Positions 12,009 through 24,031 of a stretch of 64,000 nt of DNA are shown in pieces. The notes under the pieces were generated by a model, which did no database searches, was not told where the DNA came from, and saw nothing but the letters and a program-made list of their open reading frames with translations. This stretch comes from Sycobia sp. Sy_11 (taxonomy: Eukaryota > Arthropoda > Insecta > Hymenoptera > Epichrysomallidae). Made by a program: the position numbers and the translations under genes. Within the stretch, counting starts at the first letter, position 1. Each line of letters opens with the position of its first letter. Location of the stretch: contig JACCIC010000035.1 in NCBI GenBank assembly GCA_018907035.1, positions 1,502,001-1,566,000 on the forward strand, given 5' to 3'.

Positions 12009-14265
12009 CTGAAAGGTGCGAAATTTTCTGTAATTATGCCTGCCACGCTTTAACGTATATTATTTTCTTTCGTTCGCCCGGCGAAAACATAGCTTTATTT
12101 TTCGATCGTCTTTAATTCATGCGCTCAAGTATATTTAAGATTTTTACATGACTCTTTACATGCACTTAAAGATCTCACATGCTTCTTGGCTCAAACAGAA
12201 AAATAGAATCGACGCGTCCCAACGAAAACTAGCAGAATTCATTTTCGCGCCGGAAAGTAGCGCATATCCCTAACTCTGTCAGCAAGAGTAACACAATTAA
12301 CAGTTAACGGAGAAAATCCCAATTATCAATTATAGTAAACTTCTAGGTAAATAAATGAGATGTGTTAGTTTTCGACGAAAAATTGAGAACGTGCTTGTCT
12401 TCGGACTACATGAAATATATTAGTTTTCGTTAGAGGAATCACTATAAGTGGAGTTTTTAATAAAAAAAGTAATAATTTTAATTTTCAAGCTACACGAAAC
12501 AAAAGAATACTTTTCAGAAAGTACGTGATACTTTGACTCTGTTGTTGTTGTACAAGTAATATAAATGCTTAATCTTAGAAGTTTAATAATTCAAATGAAT
12601 GTAAATATATTGGTATTACTTGAAATATTCGAAGTACTTAAAGACTTATTTAAATCAAAATTAAATATGAAAAATGCGAACTATACGTTATAATATTAGA
12701 AATATTAACAAACAAATATTGTATAGAAAGGGAATAGAGAAATAAATTATTATTCTCTATTATTACCTTTATTGACTGAAATATTACAAATAATTTTAGA
12801 CTACCGAAATCGTAGAAAAAAATGATCTGTAATAGAAACCTAAAAACAACTATTCTTAAATAAAAGATTTTAAGAAATTTTTCTAGTTAGTTATTTTGTA
12901 TTTATAATATTGATTATTAGTGAAGTTTTTGAATTATTTGATTTTTATGTTACATTTTGTTCAAATGCAACGTTCGAATCGATTATTGATGAATTCACTT
13001 ATTCCTTTGTTAAAGGACGCAATAAAGTTAAACATATTTATCAGTATTCGCTATGCAGCCAGCAAAATAAAGCTATTCAACAGTCTATTTTAGTTTCTAT
13101 AGAATTTTATTTCATTAGAATATCGACTAAAACGATTCTATAAATATTTTTAGTTATATATTTGTAATAAAAAACTTTTGTTTGAAAATATATTTGTAAA
13201 GTAAATATAAATATATTGTGCAGATTTATTGAGGAACTAGAATATTTACCTAACTTGTTATTATCGTGAAATAGAAATTTCAATTAAGTGTGAATTAAAA
13301 AACTATAAAATGCATCGACTGATAACAATATTCATTTTTGTAAAGAATGAAGCTAGTAAAAAGTAAATATTCTATAGATATATGCTTGTTGTTGTGACTG
13401 TTAACAAAATAAAGTTTGATTATGTATTAAGTGCTTATAATATGTTATGAATGTAAAATATTGAATAAATAATCGCTTCAAGTAATATTTTATTCTTTCT
13501 TTTATTTATATTACAAATTGTCACTATCCATGATAGCCCTTATCAAGGGTTGAAATTTAAACACGTTAATTTATAAATATTCTAAATATTACATATTGTC
13601 TAAAAATAAATACTATTAATTAACATCTCGTCATAAAATGAAACTTAATAATACAAAATTTAATAACGGTAAGCTTATATAAATATATAATAAATTTAAG
13701 TATACTAAAATATGAAATGGAAAAAGAAAATCCATCCAAACATAAAAGTAAATGCAGGGAGAGTATATTTATAATAATTTCGTGTCACGAGTTATCCAGC
13801 CGCTAAGAGGTGTATCCATCCAGAGCTATGTATTTTGTTTGAAAGGATGAAATCAAACAAGTTTAAAAAGAATAAATAATGAAAATTAATATAATAGAAA
13901 CAGCAGATAAAGAGAGAGCGGATTTATAATTCAGGATTTATAATTCTGGAGATAATTTACAACATCTTTATAGGATTTTTCATAACTACTTTTTAAATTC
14001 AATTTTATACGAAGATGCTAATTATTATTATTCACTTGCCGACAAAATGTAATATTAAGAGCATTTATATAATTAGTATATATTTATACAATTAAACAAT
14101 TTTCTTCTCGCTGAAGATCGTTCGTGATAGACGAAATGCTGGGACGTAAGCAAAAGAAAGGAGAACATTTTGCTCTGAGCGATATTTTATTCAATAGAAC
14201 AAAGTAAGGTGAATGGCCTAAATCGACATAAAAACGAGTGGCAGTTGGTAGAAACAGCGATTCAC
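12009..14265 (-). other. K2P intron (phase 1), 2257 nt
   Basis: It is bounded by GTGAAT and TTTCAG. It is strongly AT-rich throughout, with no recognisable exon, RNA gene or transposon. A 77-codon plus-strand frame at 12910-13143 is low-complexity AT-rich DNA without a recognisable domain. Confidence 0.8.
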
Positions 14266-14551
14266 CTATGAAACTCCAGCCCTCGAGTTTGTGCAGTACG
14301 AAGGCCCCGGCGATGATGTAGCACAGCATCGCCCCGAGGCAGATGCTAATCGGCGCGAGTATCGTGACGTTCGGCCGATCGCCCGAGCTCAGGCTCGACA
14401 CCTCGTCCTTGGGGCTGGCCTTCATCTCCACCGAGCTCGGATACGTCGAGGCGTTCGCCCTCACGTAGAACGGCTCCTGGAGCTGGAGCTGCTGCTGCTG
14501 CTGGGCGAGCTCCTCCTGCTGTCTTCGCTTCCTCATGCGCCGCTCCTTCTC
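14266..14551 (-). CDS. K2P potassium channel, internal exon: cytoplasmic linker, M3 and start of pore loop 2
   Basis: The exon has acceptor CTGTCTCCAG before GAGAAGGAG and donor ATAG/GTGAAT. Its 286 nt give 95 codons in phase 0 plus one base that completes an Asp codon in the next exon. Visible residues 69-93 are a charged, glutamine-rich segment (EKERRMRKRR, then a run of five Q) continuing from YDERRMQ. Residues about 94-127 are a Ser-rich cytoplasmic linker. Residues about 131-153 (ILAPISICLGAMLCYIIAGA) form helix M3. The exon ends LEGWSFI, the usual lead into pore loop 2. Joining gives WSFI-D-ASYFCF, a classic K2P junction, which confirms both splice sites. The frame continues past the donor to 14084, but that tail is AT-rich and unlike a channel, so it is intron. 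Introns of 607 nt upstream and 2257 nt downstream are implied. Confidence 0.92.
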
Positions 14552-15158
14552 CTGGAGACAGTGGGGGGGAAGAAAAGATGTCGGACGAACGACGCGTGAG
14601 TCACGTTCGTTCTGGAGCGATCTCGCGAAGAAATAACGGCTAATCCACCTGTGTGTGCGCGTATGTGCGTTCTCTTGTTTTTTTTTGTTTTTTTTTTTTT
14701 TTTGTTCATTGCATTCGAACTAATCCAGATATCGACGTCGAATTTTTCGCAAATAACGGCCCGGGCGAATATTTTTTTAGTATCTTCGGGCGCGTGTAAA
14801 GTCGCGGCTAAAATATAGCGGCTCGAAGAACTTATCGTTGCGAAAGATTTAAGCGAGCTCGGGCTAGAGAGAGAGAGTGAGTGAGATAAAAAGATAGTCG
14901 GATTAACGTAATGAGGCAGCCGCGTATCTTCGCGTACTTTATTCAGGCTAACAGTTGCGGCGGCGGAGAGGGACACAAAGTGCCACGACGCAGAACGAAC
15001 GCGGAAAGCCGGCAAGCACGCGGCTTAAAGCCTGGCCGCGGGCGCGCCCGATTCTCAAGCGCGGTGAAAAGGCATTCCCGAGCTCGCCCGCTCGCGCGTC
15101 AGGTGGAGAGTAGGTAGACGTATTATATGTGAGAGGAAAATGCAACACATACGCTCAC
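14552..15158 (-). other. K2P intron (phase 0), 607 nt
   Basis: It is bounded by GTGAGC and CTGTCTCCAG, with a pyrimidine/C-rich tract just before the acceptor. It contains a poly-T/A stretch near 14678-14703 and moderate GC. No coding signal was seen in it. Confidence 0.85.
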
Positions 15159-15364
15159 CTGCATCCGCCTCTCGTCGTAGCAGCAGTAGCCGCAGTTCGA
15201 GCAGAGGCAGCAGCAGAGGGCCCGCGTGAAGACGCCACGGGCGCACCTGGACAGCAGGCCACCGGCGCTCGAGAGGTAGATCAGCGTCAAAGGGATGCCC
15301 ACGAAGGCGTAGCCCATCGTCACCACTTTGCCGAGGGTCGAGCGGGGCGCGATGCTCCCGTAGC
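15159..15364 (-). CDS. K2P potassium channel, internal exon: end of pore loop 1, M2 and Cys-rich loop
   Basis: This exon encodes part of a two-pore-domain K+ leak channel, a plasma-membrane protein that sets resting potential. The sequence shows an acceptor (CGACAG) just before GC-TAC-GGG and a donor (CAG/GTGAGC). The 206 nt give a split first codon plus 68 codons. Visible residues 1-7 (YGSIAPR) complete the GYG filter of pore loop 1, residues about 11-35 form helix M2, and residues 50-61 hold seven cysteines in twelve positions (CCCLCSNCGYCC) before YDERRMQ. An intron splitting the first Gly codon of GYG in phase 1 is, to my knowledge, a widespread K2P gene feature, and it decides the start here. 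The frame stays open a little upstream (reading TTGYG), but that lacks the Ile/Val of the filter, so I treat it as intron. The exon joins the next one in phase 0. Assignment to the insect TWiK-like group (often annotated 'TWiK family of potassium channels protein 18') is from memory. Confidence 0.9.
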
Positions 15365-18300
15365 CTGTCGTGCAACAGAGGAGCGACACGAGCGAATTAG
15401 TTTTTTTTTTTTTTTTTTTAAATTTTATTATTCTTTCTGATTTTCGTAATATTGTTACTCCATATATTTATACATGCATTGATTAATTACACTTGATGAA
15501 ATATATCTCCATTGTTTATCTGTAGAATTTAGAAATGAATGTATTATTAATTTATTATATACTAAGAAAGGAAATGGAATTTGTTTTAATAGAGAGCAAA
15601 AATTCATGGCAGAATTGTAAAGAATAGATTATGCATTATTATAAAACATTATCAATTCTTATATTTATGCAGAGATAAGTTTTTTGGAATTTTTATTCGA
15701 CATAATATTTTAGAATTTTAGCTAATTAAAGATGTTAAGAAGTGCCAGTACAGTATAATATTAATTCAAGTTAAGTTGTAATTTTTACAGATCAGTGAGT
15801 TAATTTAAATGAATTTACCGAAATAAGCTTTGATCCATATTTATTTTTAAATTCCTAAGCGCTGTATTCTAAGGATCGGTCCCGAAGAATTCATATAACT
15901 TTCACAAAAAATTATACTAAAGAATTTTGAAGAAAAAAAACTTACTATCAAACTCTTTATTAATAAAATGCCAGCTTTAGTTATAGAATTTTATTATACA
16001 ATGAAAGTGTTCAATGTCAATGTATTATAATTATAAATTATGAATAAAAAATATAAAAATTTAAAAGAAAAATAATTAAAATTTATGAAACATCATTATG
16101 TGCGTAATTCTGTTTTAATATACCGTACAATCATTAAATAGAAAAAGAACTTGATGAGTGTGAAAACCTTTGAAATATTAAATAACTGCGAAACTAGAAA
16201 TCAATAAATTTTATCTAAATGCTCTCCAAGAACGATACCAACAAATTATGCTTAACTACAAAGAAGACCTCTTGAAACATTTTGAAAATGCTATTGCAAA
16301 TGAGGGCATATTGATGAAAAAAAAAAAAATTATAAGTGCCCACAAAAATTTCGAAAAATCGCACGTGTCTATATGTATTATTAAACTACCTTGTAGCAGA
16401 CATAACGGAAAAAGAAAAAAAGTCATTAATATAGGTAAGTTGTAATTTACTATACTGTAAATCCTTCAGTACCTGAACAGTAAAGATCTATTCTCGCTTT
16501 ATTCTTGATCGATGCGCGGAAGATTAAAAGCAGAACATCTGTTATACATTTAAAGGTTTCTATTGGAAACGAACGCCACAAGCACGTACAAACTTTCATT
16601 GATCACAACGATACCGATAAAATTCCGGTAATAATAAAAATAATTTATGACGGCATTACAAATTATATTTTTCTTAGAGCAGGCGCTATAAAATGTTTCT
16701 CCTGCAATACCGAATGATATATGACAACAGAATTGTCCGAATTCGCTAAATCGGGAAATGGCAAAAACCATTTTAACCAACATCATTAATAAATCAAAAA
16801 ATGTCGATGCTGATAAGTACGTATTACGATGGAATTTCGAAATTACACCTGTAAATGTAAGCAGGAATATGAAAACAACCGAACTATTTTCATAAATATA
16901 CGACTATATGCAATAAAACATCGAAAACAAAATTACGCATATTAATGATTCTTCAATTCTAACATGGGCAACAGGGATAGAAATGTCTATCACATCTATC
17001 ACAAGTGAGTGTCCATCACTACGTGTTACGTCAGTAAAACATATATTTTTTAATTAAATAATGTAAAAACAAAGTGGAAACATCACATGCATTGAAATCC
17101 ATGAATTATTTACAAGTTTTTAAATAAAACATTCAATAAAATTAAAAAAAAACGTGATACTTTATACATTCTTTTCATGTATTAAATAATGCATGAAAAT
17201 AATATAGATATGTAATGTCATAGATTTTGTTTAATATGTTAACATTTATTGTTAAGTATAAAGACCACCACTAATTATGTAATAATAAATAATAATAATT
17301 TTCTCATGTTCAGTTAATTTTTCGCCGAATAATGTTTACCAACGAAGAGATTGATGATTCGTGTCATTTTCTCTTTTTTGTTCAGCAGACTGTAACATAT
17401 ACTACTGCTTGTAATGACTTTTATAGCAACATAATCTAACATAGAGTTTAAAAATTTTGAATTTCTAATTCAAAATACAAAAATTTTTACGGTCTACGAT
17501 TTCCCTGCACGCATTCACCGTTAACAGTAAGATACACATATGTACAGTATGTATGTATTCGATTTGTATTAATCACTATTCCCGTCAGCTTGCGCACCTT
17601 TGTTATTTCACCTGCGCCTCGTATGCTGCATTAATGTCAATAAGGGTGATTTATATAATAAACGCGTGATCGGTCTTCCGCGCGAAATGATTGTATGGGT
17701 TTACGTGATCTCTTCCCTTGAATGTTAATGTTTGACGGAAAACGTGCTCGCAAAATAAAGGCCCAATATTTAATGGAGTACGTCGTCTTTCCTTTTTAAT
17801 TATAACCTTTATCAATTTTCATTGATTATGTTGATTTTCCAGAAATCCAGCTATAATATTTATCTTGTACACAGAGTACATAATTAAATTGTCATTATAA
17901 ATACGAGAATCTCTGCTTGCATTAAATTAGGAAAGTACATAGTATTCCATAACTTTTTATTTATATTTTTCAGAATGTACGCGTTTGTAGAAAGAGATCA
18001 TTGCAAATTACAAACTAATAAGGTTAAAAATAAGATTTTATACAGCGCTTTCATTCGGGAATCATTTCTTAATTTATCAAGAAATACTTTATTTTAATTC
18101 TGATTATAAATTTATAAAATAAAATATATGCTGCACTGTTAATATTTATACACAAAGCACTGGTAATATTTTCGAAACAATAAATTCCCTGCTCATATGA
18201 AAAAAGTTGCCATCCGAGTTTTATGTCGTAAAAACTAATGCAAAATACCGTGAAAGTGATATTTTTCTTTTTTTTTTATTCATAAGAAATATTCTCGGTT
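15365..18300. other. AT-rich intron segment
   Basis: AT-rich, with a poly-T tract at about 15401-15419 and the gag-like relic at 16505-16790. No other structure recognised. Confidence 0.6.
16505..16790 (+). pseudogene. Relic of a retrotransposon gag-like (CCHC zinc-knuckle) protein
   Basis: The plus-strand frame from 16505 reads LIDARKIKSRTSVIHLKVSIG, then a segment with DTDKIPVIIKIIYDG, NYIFLRAG and IKCFSCNTE. It then meets TGA TAT ATG, and the reading resumes with TTELSEFAKSGNGKNHFNQHH before two stops. The order (basic stretch, QxxI, KIP, IxYD, YxIFL, then CFxC and a disrupted Gly-His) fits the gag-like ORF1 of insect non-LTR (jockey-type) retrotransposons as I know the family. The zinc knuckle's Gly and His codons are mutated and the final Cys position is Leu, so the copy is dead. 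No reverse transcriptase or poly-A tail was seen nearby. A 65-codon frame just upstream (16248-16445) may belong to the same element but is not recognisable. It lies inside the K2P intron, opposite to the host gene. Confidence 0.5.
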
Positions 18301-18865
18301 TCCCAACGTCGTTTATATATATATATATATAGTGAATGCAAAGGGCGAAGCATTATTGGGATAAAAGCAGGGGGACAGAAGTCCGGAGGGGCGACCGTTT
18401 TTTTCTCCGATCCGCCCCGAGACCTTAATTTTCCGAGGCTCGTATCCTAGTTTCAATTCAAGCGGAACTCATTAGCGAAGTGCATGCATCGCAAGAAGAT
18501 GACGTCTACCGCGAGCGGGGAAATGCTAAGTGTGTTTCTTCCACGTTTTCATCGCGCGCGCGTGAGTCCGCCGCCCCCTCGTGGCGTTGGCTCGTTGTTG
18601 AGTATACAATTATTGTCGTATAGTTTGGACTTATAATTAATGCCGTAGCGTGCAGCGCCACCGGCCGTGCCTACTACTAATTTCATCTTTCGCTTTGCGA
18701 GCTTTCTAAGCCCAATGGGCTGGCTGTTATTAGCGACGAGCTCGAAATCTCGCTTGATGCGGATAGTATAATATACTATTCTTATTAGAAGCTACTTCCA
18801 ATGAAACAGAGATTTTGAGCTAAATTTGTAATGCTATAAGATATATTTTTATCGCAAAAATTTGG

Positions 18866-19235
18866 TGGGGTAAATTTCACCGAATGGATTTTTGCCGAAA
18901 GAAAAATACAATTTTTACAATTTATTTCTTTTAATAATCTTGCTGCTACTTTAATAATTTTTTCTTTAATGTTTCTGATATTTAAGTATATACGTATAGA
19001 ACTTTTTAAACGTCGACTTTAAACTGTTAAAGTGCTTAGTGTACTATATAAAACTAATAAGATATAAAACTAATAATTAAACTCCATTAAACTTCAATAA
19101 AAAACTACCAGATGGGAAAATAAAAAATATAAAAATAAATGAATAAAAATTACATTTTTCGATAAATTTTCTCTTGACATCTTTTTATTGGATAAATTAC
19201 CTTTCGGCAATTTTCTTTCGGTTAAATTTACCCCA
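18866..19235. mobile_element. MITE-like element with ~35-bp terminal inverted repeats
   Basis: The left end reads TGGGGTAAATTTCACCGAA then GCCGAAAG. The reverse complement of the right end (19235-19201) reads TGGGGTAAATTTAACCGAA then GCCGAAAG. The two ends match over about 35 bp, with most mismatches in a central A/T patch. The interior of about 300 bp is AT-rich without a coding frame, as expected for a non-autonomous DNA transposon. No clear target-site duplication was seen, so the exact ends and superfamily are open. Part of the inner left-end sequence also recurs, inverted, further inside the right arm. Confidence 0.6.
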
Positions 19236-19881
19236 TCCACAATAATTTATATGATTAGAAGCGCATAGTTTTTATAATTATTATGACAGTGTAGTCTTAA
19301 TTATGAGTATGAAATATATTACTCAAATTTACTAAAATACTCATAATTGCATTAGTTTTGCTTCATGAACCCTCAAAATTATTGGATTTTATTCCCCCCC
19401 CCCCTTAATGTCATTAAATTTCGTTTTCACAAATGATCAGTCTATTTATGCAACCACATATTTGATATATTTATCTTGCCAAATAACCAATAATGATTAT
19501 ATTAGATTATAATTTTAGTGGCTTTTAATTTTAAAAAACTATTACATAAGTTGCATTTTTTTAAATCAAAATTTTGACTAAGTTTATCTAGTATAGCAGC
19601 GGTTGAATCCCTTAGAGAATATACCTGTATAAGTTGTTATGTTAAGTTATTAACACATTAAAATCTTTAGAGAAATGAACTTTGACTCAATGTGATTAAT
19701 GTTAATAACGAAAAAGGGAGCAGCAGTAAATTTCTTCTAACTAATGAATTAATGTATAAAACTACTGTAATTCTCTTAGAATTTAAAATGAATTTTTGCA
19801 CAATTAAGGCAAACATAATTTAAATTCTTATTATTGCTATAGATCTACAAATATAAGTACAACGAATTTGTGCAGCTTTTT

Positions 19882-19914
19882 ACTCTCTCACTCTCTCTCT
19901 CTCTCTCTTTCTCT
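19882..19914. repeat. (CT)n microsatellite
   Basis: CT dinucleotides with single A and T interruptions. Confidence 0.9.
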
Positions 19915-21786
19915 TAGCCTGAAGAGGACATTTTCTTATCCTGCAAAACAGAACAAACAGTCTGTTGACATTTATATCTCTTAAATTATTATCTCCAGCG
20001 AAGCTGAGAAGAGAATTTACAACAGCCATGCGTTTTAGAACGTGTTCTTGCTGAAATTTTGCTTAAATTGAAAAATAAATTACTTTTTTTCCAGCTCTTG
20101 CGTTTATTATTAGAACGTATAGTGTGAAATTCTCGCCACAACTACCAGCTGAAAAACACGAAGCCCCGGCACCGACCTCAAGACTACATCTATATATGTA
20201 TGTATAGGTATGTTTATGTATAGGTATATGTATGTATAGTTTGATAGAGAAAGACGAAGCGAGCAATGAGTTGGCACATTAGAGATTTTGCGTTGATTAC
20301 AGTATTTCGCACATGGGACCTTAGGTAGGATAGAAACACGGGACAATGAAAAACAATGACAAACTAAAAGGCGTAACGTAACGAAGCGTCCTCGCGCAGA
20401 AAAAAAAACGAATTTCTATGGTAAAACGAGCATTTCGACTCTGTGCCGTGTATGAGCTTCCCGACCGAAATGAATGAAGCAGGGCGAAAAATGAAAGTAA
20501 AAAGGCCGGCAAGCAGCGACGAGGAGCATTGGTGGACTGGGCGAGGTGAGTAGGGCGGGGGGGGCGGGGGTGGGGGGCACGGAGGCGGCAAACGAGCAGG
20601 GCGCGGTGGAAAGGAGCAAGGGAGAAGAAAAAGTGGGTCGTGCATCAGGGATTATTTATCTCGTCACGACCGCAATCCGCACTGCACTTCCGCGGGCAAA
20701 CTGCCTGGAAAACGAGAAAAAATTACGTGGACGAAATAACAGGGAGGGCCGACCTCAAGCCACCTAACGATTTAATAATATACAGACCTGGCAGCGCACG
20801 GGGCCTCTGTCTGTTGGAAGATTCAGTAGCGACCATGGAAAATAAAAAAACCAAAAAAGTGTCAGTGAGATCGCATAAAGTGATAGCCTAAGGAAGTCTG
20901 TAAGAAGGACATCGTCGCGAATCAGGGCGTGCGGATAGCGAAAAAAAAAGCAGAAATAGAGTCGGAAAGTGTGACAAATAAGCTTTTGCTTTTTGCGCGC
21001 GTAACTACCTGAATATAAAGACCGTCACGTATATGCGTGCTTCACACACCGCTAAAGAGCTAGGTAATATTTAAGCAGAACGCGGCGAGAGACCATTCCC
21101 GACCTTGCCCAGCTCTCTGCACCCTTCACCCGCTACCATCCCCTCCTGCAACCTGCTGCTTTACGACGCTTATTCTCCACGCGCGCGGTTTCTATTATGC
21201 TCTCGCCCCCGAGAACGTATGTTCCGCAGGAAGATACTATATGTACAAACTTGGAGGACGTGTATGTGTGTGTGTGTATGTGTGGGTGTGTTGCTTTAGG
21301 TTCACTTAGTGGTTATTAATCGAGTACTTTTGCACAACGAGAGCCTGGGCCAGCAATCACGCGTACGTGCCTCCATGCATGCTAAGGCATTGGCGAGCTA
21401 CAATGAAATACGGAGAGCGGATAGCGCTATATATATATATGTCGAATTTACGAATCGAGCGAATGAGAGGCGAGATGGCGGAAAAAGTAGAGGGGGCGGC
21501 GGACATTTGAGTTTTCAATTCCCACGGAATATCAAGACATTCGAACGAGCAAGCGGAAAGGCGAGAAAGACAGAGGGAGAGAGCGAGTGAGAAGGAGAGA
21601 GCTATTATTCTTGGGGAGAAGAAAAACATCCACAGGCTAGCTAAGACGAGGATAAGTAATGTAATTGACATAAATTTTCGCAAAATCCGATTTTCACGGT
21701 ATACCTAGAGGAAATTCGCCTCGAACCAGCGGGCGTGTTTACTTAAAAAATTATTTCCACCCCAGCCCATTCATTTTATCCTTTGC

Positions 21787-21790
<4 letters not shown>

Positions 21791-21834
<44 letters not shown>
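21791..21834. repeat. (TA)n microsatellite
   Basis: Pure AT array. A second array follows 26 bp later. Confidence 0.97.
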
Positions 21835-21836
<2 letters not shown>

Positions 21837-21858
21837 TATCCTGAACGATTGTCTTCGT

Positions 21859-21860
<2 letters not shown>

Positions 21861-21895
<35 letters not shown>
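21861..21895. repeat. (TA)n microsatellite
   Basis: Second AT array of a close pair. Confidence 0.97.
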
Positions 21896-21896
<1 letters not shown>

Positions 21897-22330
21897 GTAT
21901 AAAGAAGACGCGCAAAGGAGCTCGAACGGGTGAGCGAAGCTCCCACTTGTTCGTGATTTCGCTGAGAGGTGGAAGCTCGCGCCTCGGGCGCATACTTAGC
22001 GCTTAAACAATATTTAGCGCGCGCGCGCGCACGGGATTTTCATTTCTCCAGGATGAGAGAGATGGGGGGAGGGGAGAGAAAGAGGGTGGACGAGCCTCGG
22101 AGCTATATAAAGAGGAGAGAGAGGCGCGGGAAGCGAGGCAGAGAAGGAAGCAAAGCCCTCAAGTTGGCTCGGCGACGAGGACGATTAGGGCGGCTGTGTA
22201 TTTACCGTGCGACACGGCGTGTGACAGCAATGCGCCCCGCGCGCGCGCGCGTGCATCAACTATACCGGGGAGGGCTCCAGCATTTAATTAAGCCCTCAAA
22301 TAATTTGCATAGGCGACGCTACTGCGTACA

Positions 22331-22388
22331 CTGTCTCTCTCTCGCTCTCTCTCTCTCTCTCTTGCCCTCTTCCTATTTCTCTCTATTT

Positions 22389-22446
<58 letters not shown>

Positions 22447-22450
22447 TACT
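22331..22450. repeat. (CT)n polypyrimidine tract
   Basis: About 120 bp of nearly pure C/T with a long CT dinucleotide core. It produces the Ser-Leu or Arg-Glu frames seen on the two strands. Confidence 0.95.
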
Positions 22451-24031
22451 CTCACTGTCTCCCGCTCTCTCTACCCCTGGCTCTTTCACTCTCTTGGCTC
22501 GTTCCTTCGCTGGAATCTCGCAATAACATCTCGAAGATGAGCGGTGTGAGGTGCATTTCTTGCGTAGGCCCATACACATGTATCATCCTCGACGAAAGAC
22601 TTCATTTTTCATTTCGTTTATTAACACGCTGTGGTTTTCCATCATTTGAGATTACTCACTTTTTAAAAACTTTTCATCCTATTTACAGGGAAAATCGATC
22701 AAATAAGATATTGCAAATCATTTTACCCTGCTTCAGAAGTATTCATTATTAAAATCTTCATAATGCAGTGTAATAAATTTATAATATTTCTTGCTGCGTT
22801 AAAAAGTTTTCCGTCTCCGAAAATTAAAAAGAAAACAATTTTATTAACATAAAACTGTAATATTTTTATATAAGTGCATAAGAAAATGAAAGGCCTGAAT
22901 ACTCGACATCTTTATGCTCACTAAAAGATTACATACACGAAAAAGCTCTTTTGTAGTATCTAAACAGGCCGGTAAAAAGAGTACTTAGGTTAAGTAAATT
23001 TAAAAAAAACTTTTATTAAACTGGGAATAAGAATGAAAAATACGTCCGAAAGCTTTCAAATATTTTAAAATATAATATTTTCAACGCTGTATAACTTGTA
23101 ATAGTTTCAATTTACTTTTATTATAATCAAAAGTGGGTATCATAAAGGTAATATCAATTTATCTTCCACATCGATTTATAATTTTCGAAATACTGTAATT
23201 GATAAATACATATTTAAAATTTATACATATTTTGCAAATGTATTGTATTATATTTCGAATGGAACTGAAATTTATTTTTACATTAAGTATTATGAATAAA
23301 GTTCGTTGTTTAAAAATTTTTGCCAAAGTCAAACGTTTTTTCTACATAAGTAATCTACCCAGTAAACTAGACTTTTTTCGTGAATGTCATAATACATACT
23401 CATTATGCATGAGTGATAAATACGTTCTTATCTTTTACGTATTATGCTATTATTGATAGCCCTGTTTTAAATCTGAATAGTCTGCTCATTGTTTTCAATT
23501 TAACGATTTTGCGAGTAATAATTTTAAGCATAATTAATTAGAATAATAACTGATTAAGTATCCTTTCTGATTTGACGAGCCTGTGAACAATTCAGTTGAT
23601 TGATTTTTTTTTTCACAAAAAGTTTTACAAAATAGAATTTAAGTCTATGAAAGTTGATTTAATTGTATGAATAACATACGTTATTACATTTTGATACACG
23701 CTAGTTTTTCGCGAATTTTTCTAATACGAGCAGTTGTCGTTTACATACACGTGTTTGTTCCATATGCAAGAGATCGGGCAAGCGGAAATTAATATCGCCG
23801 AGCTGGTGCAAATGCGGCCTGCATAATCAAGGCGATATTACGATTTGAAACACCTGGTATATTGTCCTAGGCTCCCAGCGTTATCAAAGATGTTATACCT
23901 TCTCGGCCACGAATCATACTAAAGCCAGCATCCATTGCCGAGGAGAGCCTTTATAGAGTTTCCCGCATACTCAACGACTATCAAACGTTGCACGGCAAAA
24001 GCGGCTCAGAGGGGACGGCAAAGCCAAGGAA

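Larger units (their letters stand above)
18301..21790. other. Intron segment: GC block, MITE, then GC island at 20.1-21.7 kb
   Basis: 18301-18760 is moderately GC-rich. 19240-20050 is AT-rich with a CT array. 20100-21700 is a GC-rich island with a G-rich run at 20553-20577. Open frames in the island are low complexity (Pro/Ala/Arg or Ser-rich). No gene recognised. Confidence 0.5.

Noticed and set aside
11548..12012. 154-codon plus-strand frame antisense to the last K2P exon
   Set aside because: Antisense shadow of a high-GC3 coding exon, with no domain.
11258..12046. 262-codon minus-strand frame overlapping the last K2P exon
   Set aside because: It is in a different frame from the pore-loop sequence, encodes Arg/His/Pro-rich sequence and ends in Tyr-Ile repeats from the TA tracts. 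It is a shadow of the GC-rich exon.
14084..14265. Continuation of the M3 exon frame into the intron
   Set aside because: AT-rich, non-channel-like sequence past a good donor. The spliced junction WSFI-D-ASYF is far better.
15365..15389. Extension of the first K2P exon upstream to read SLLCCTTGYG
   Set aside because: It would give T-T-G-Y-G, lacking the Ile/Val of the filter. The AG before GC-TAC-GGG and the usual K2P intron in the Gly codon fit better.
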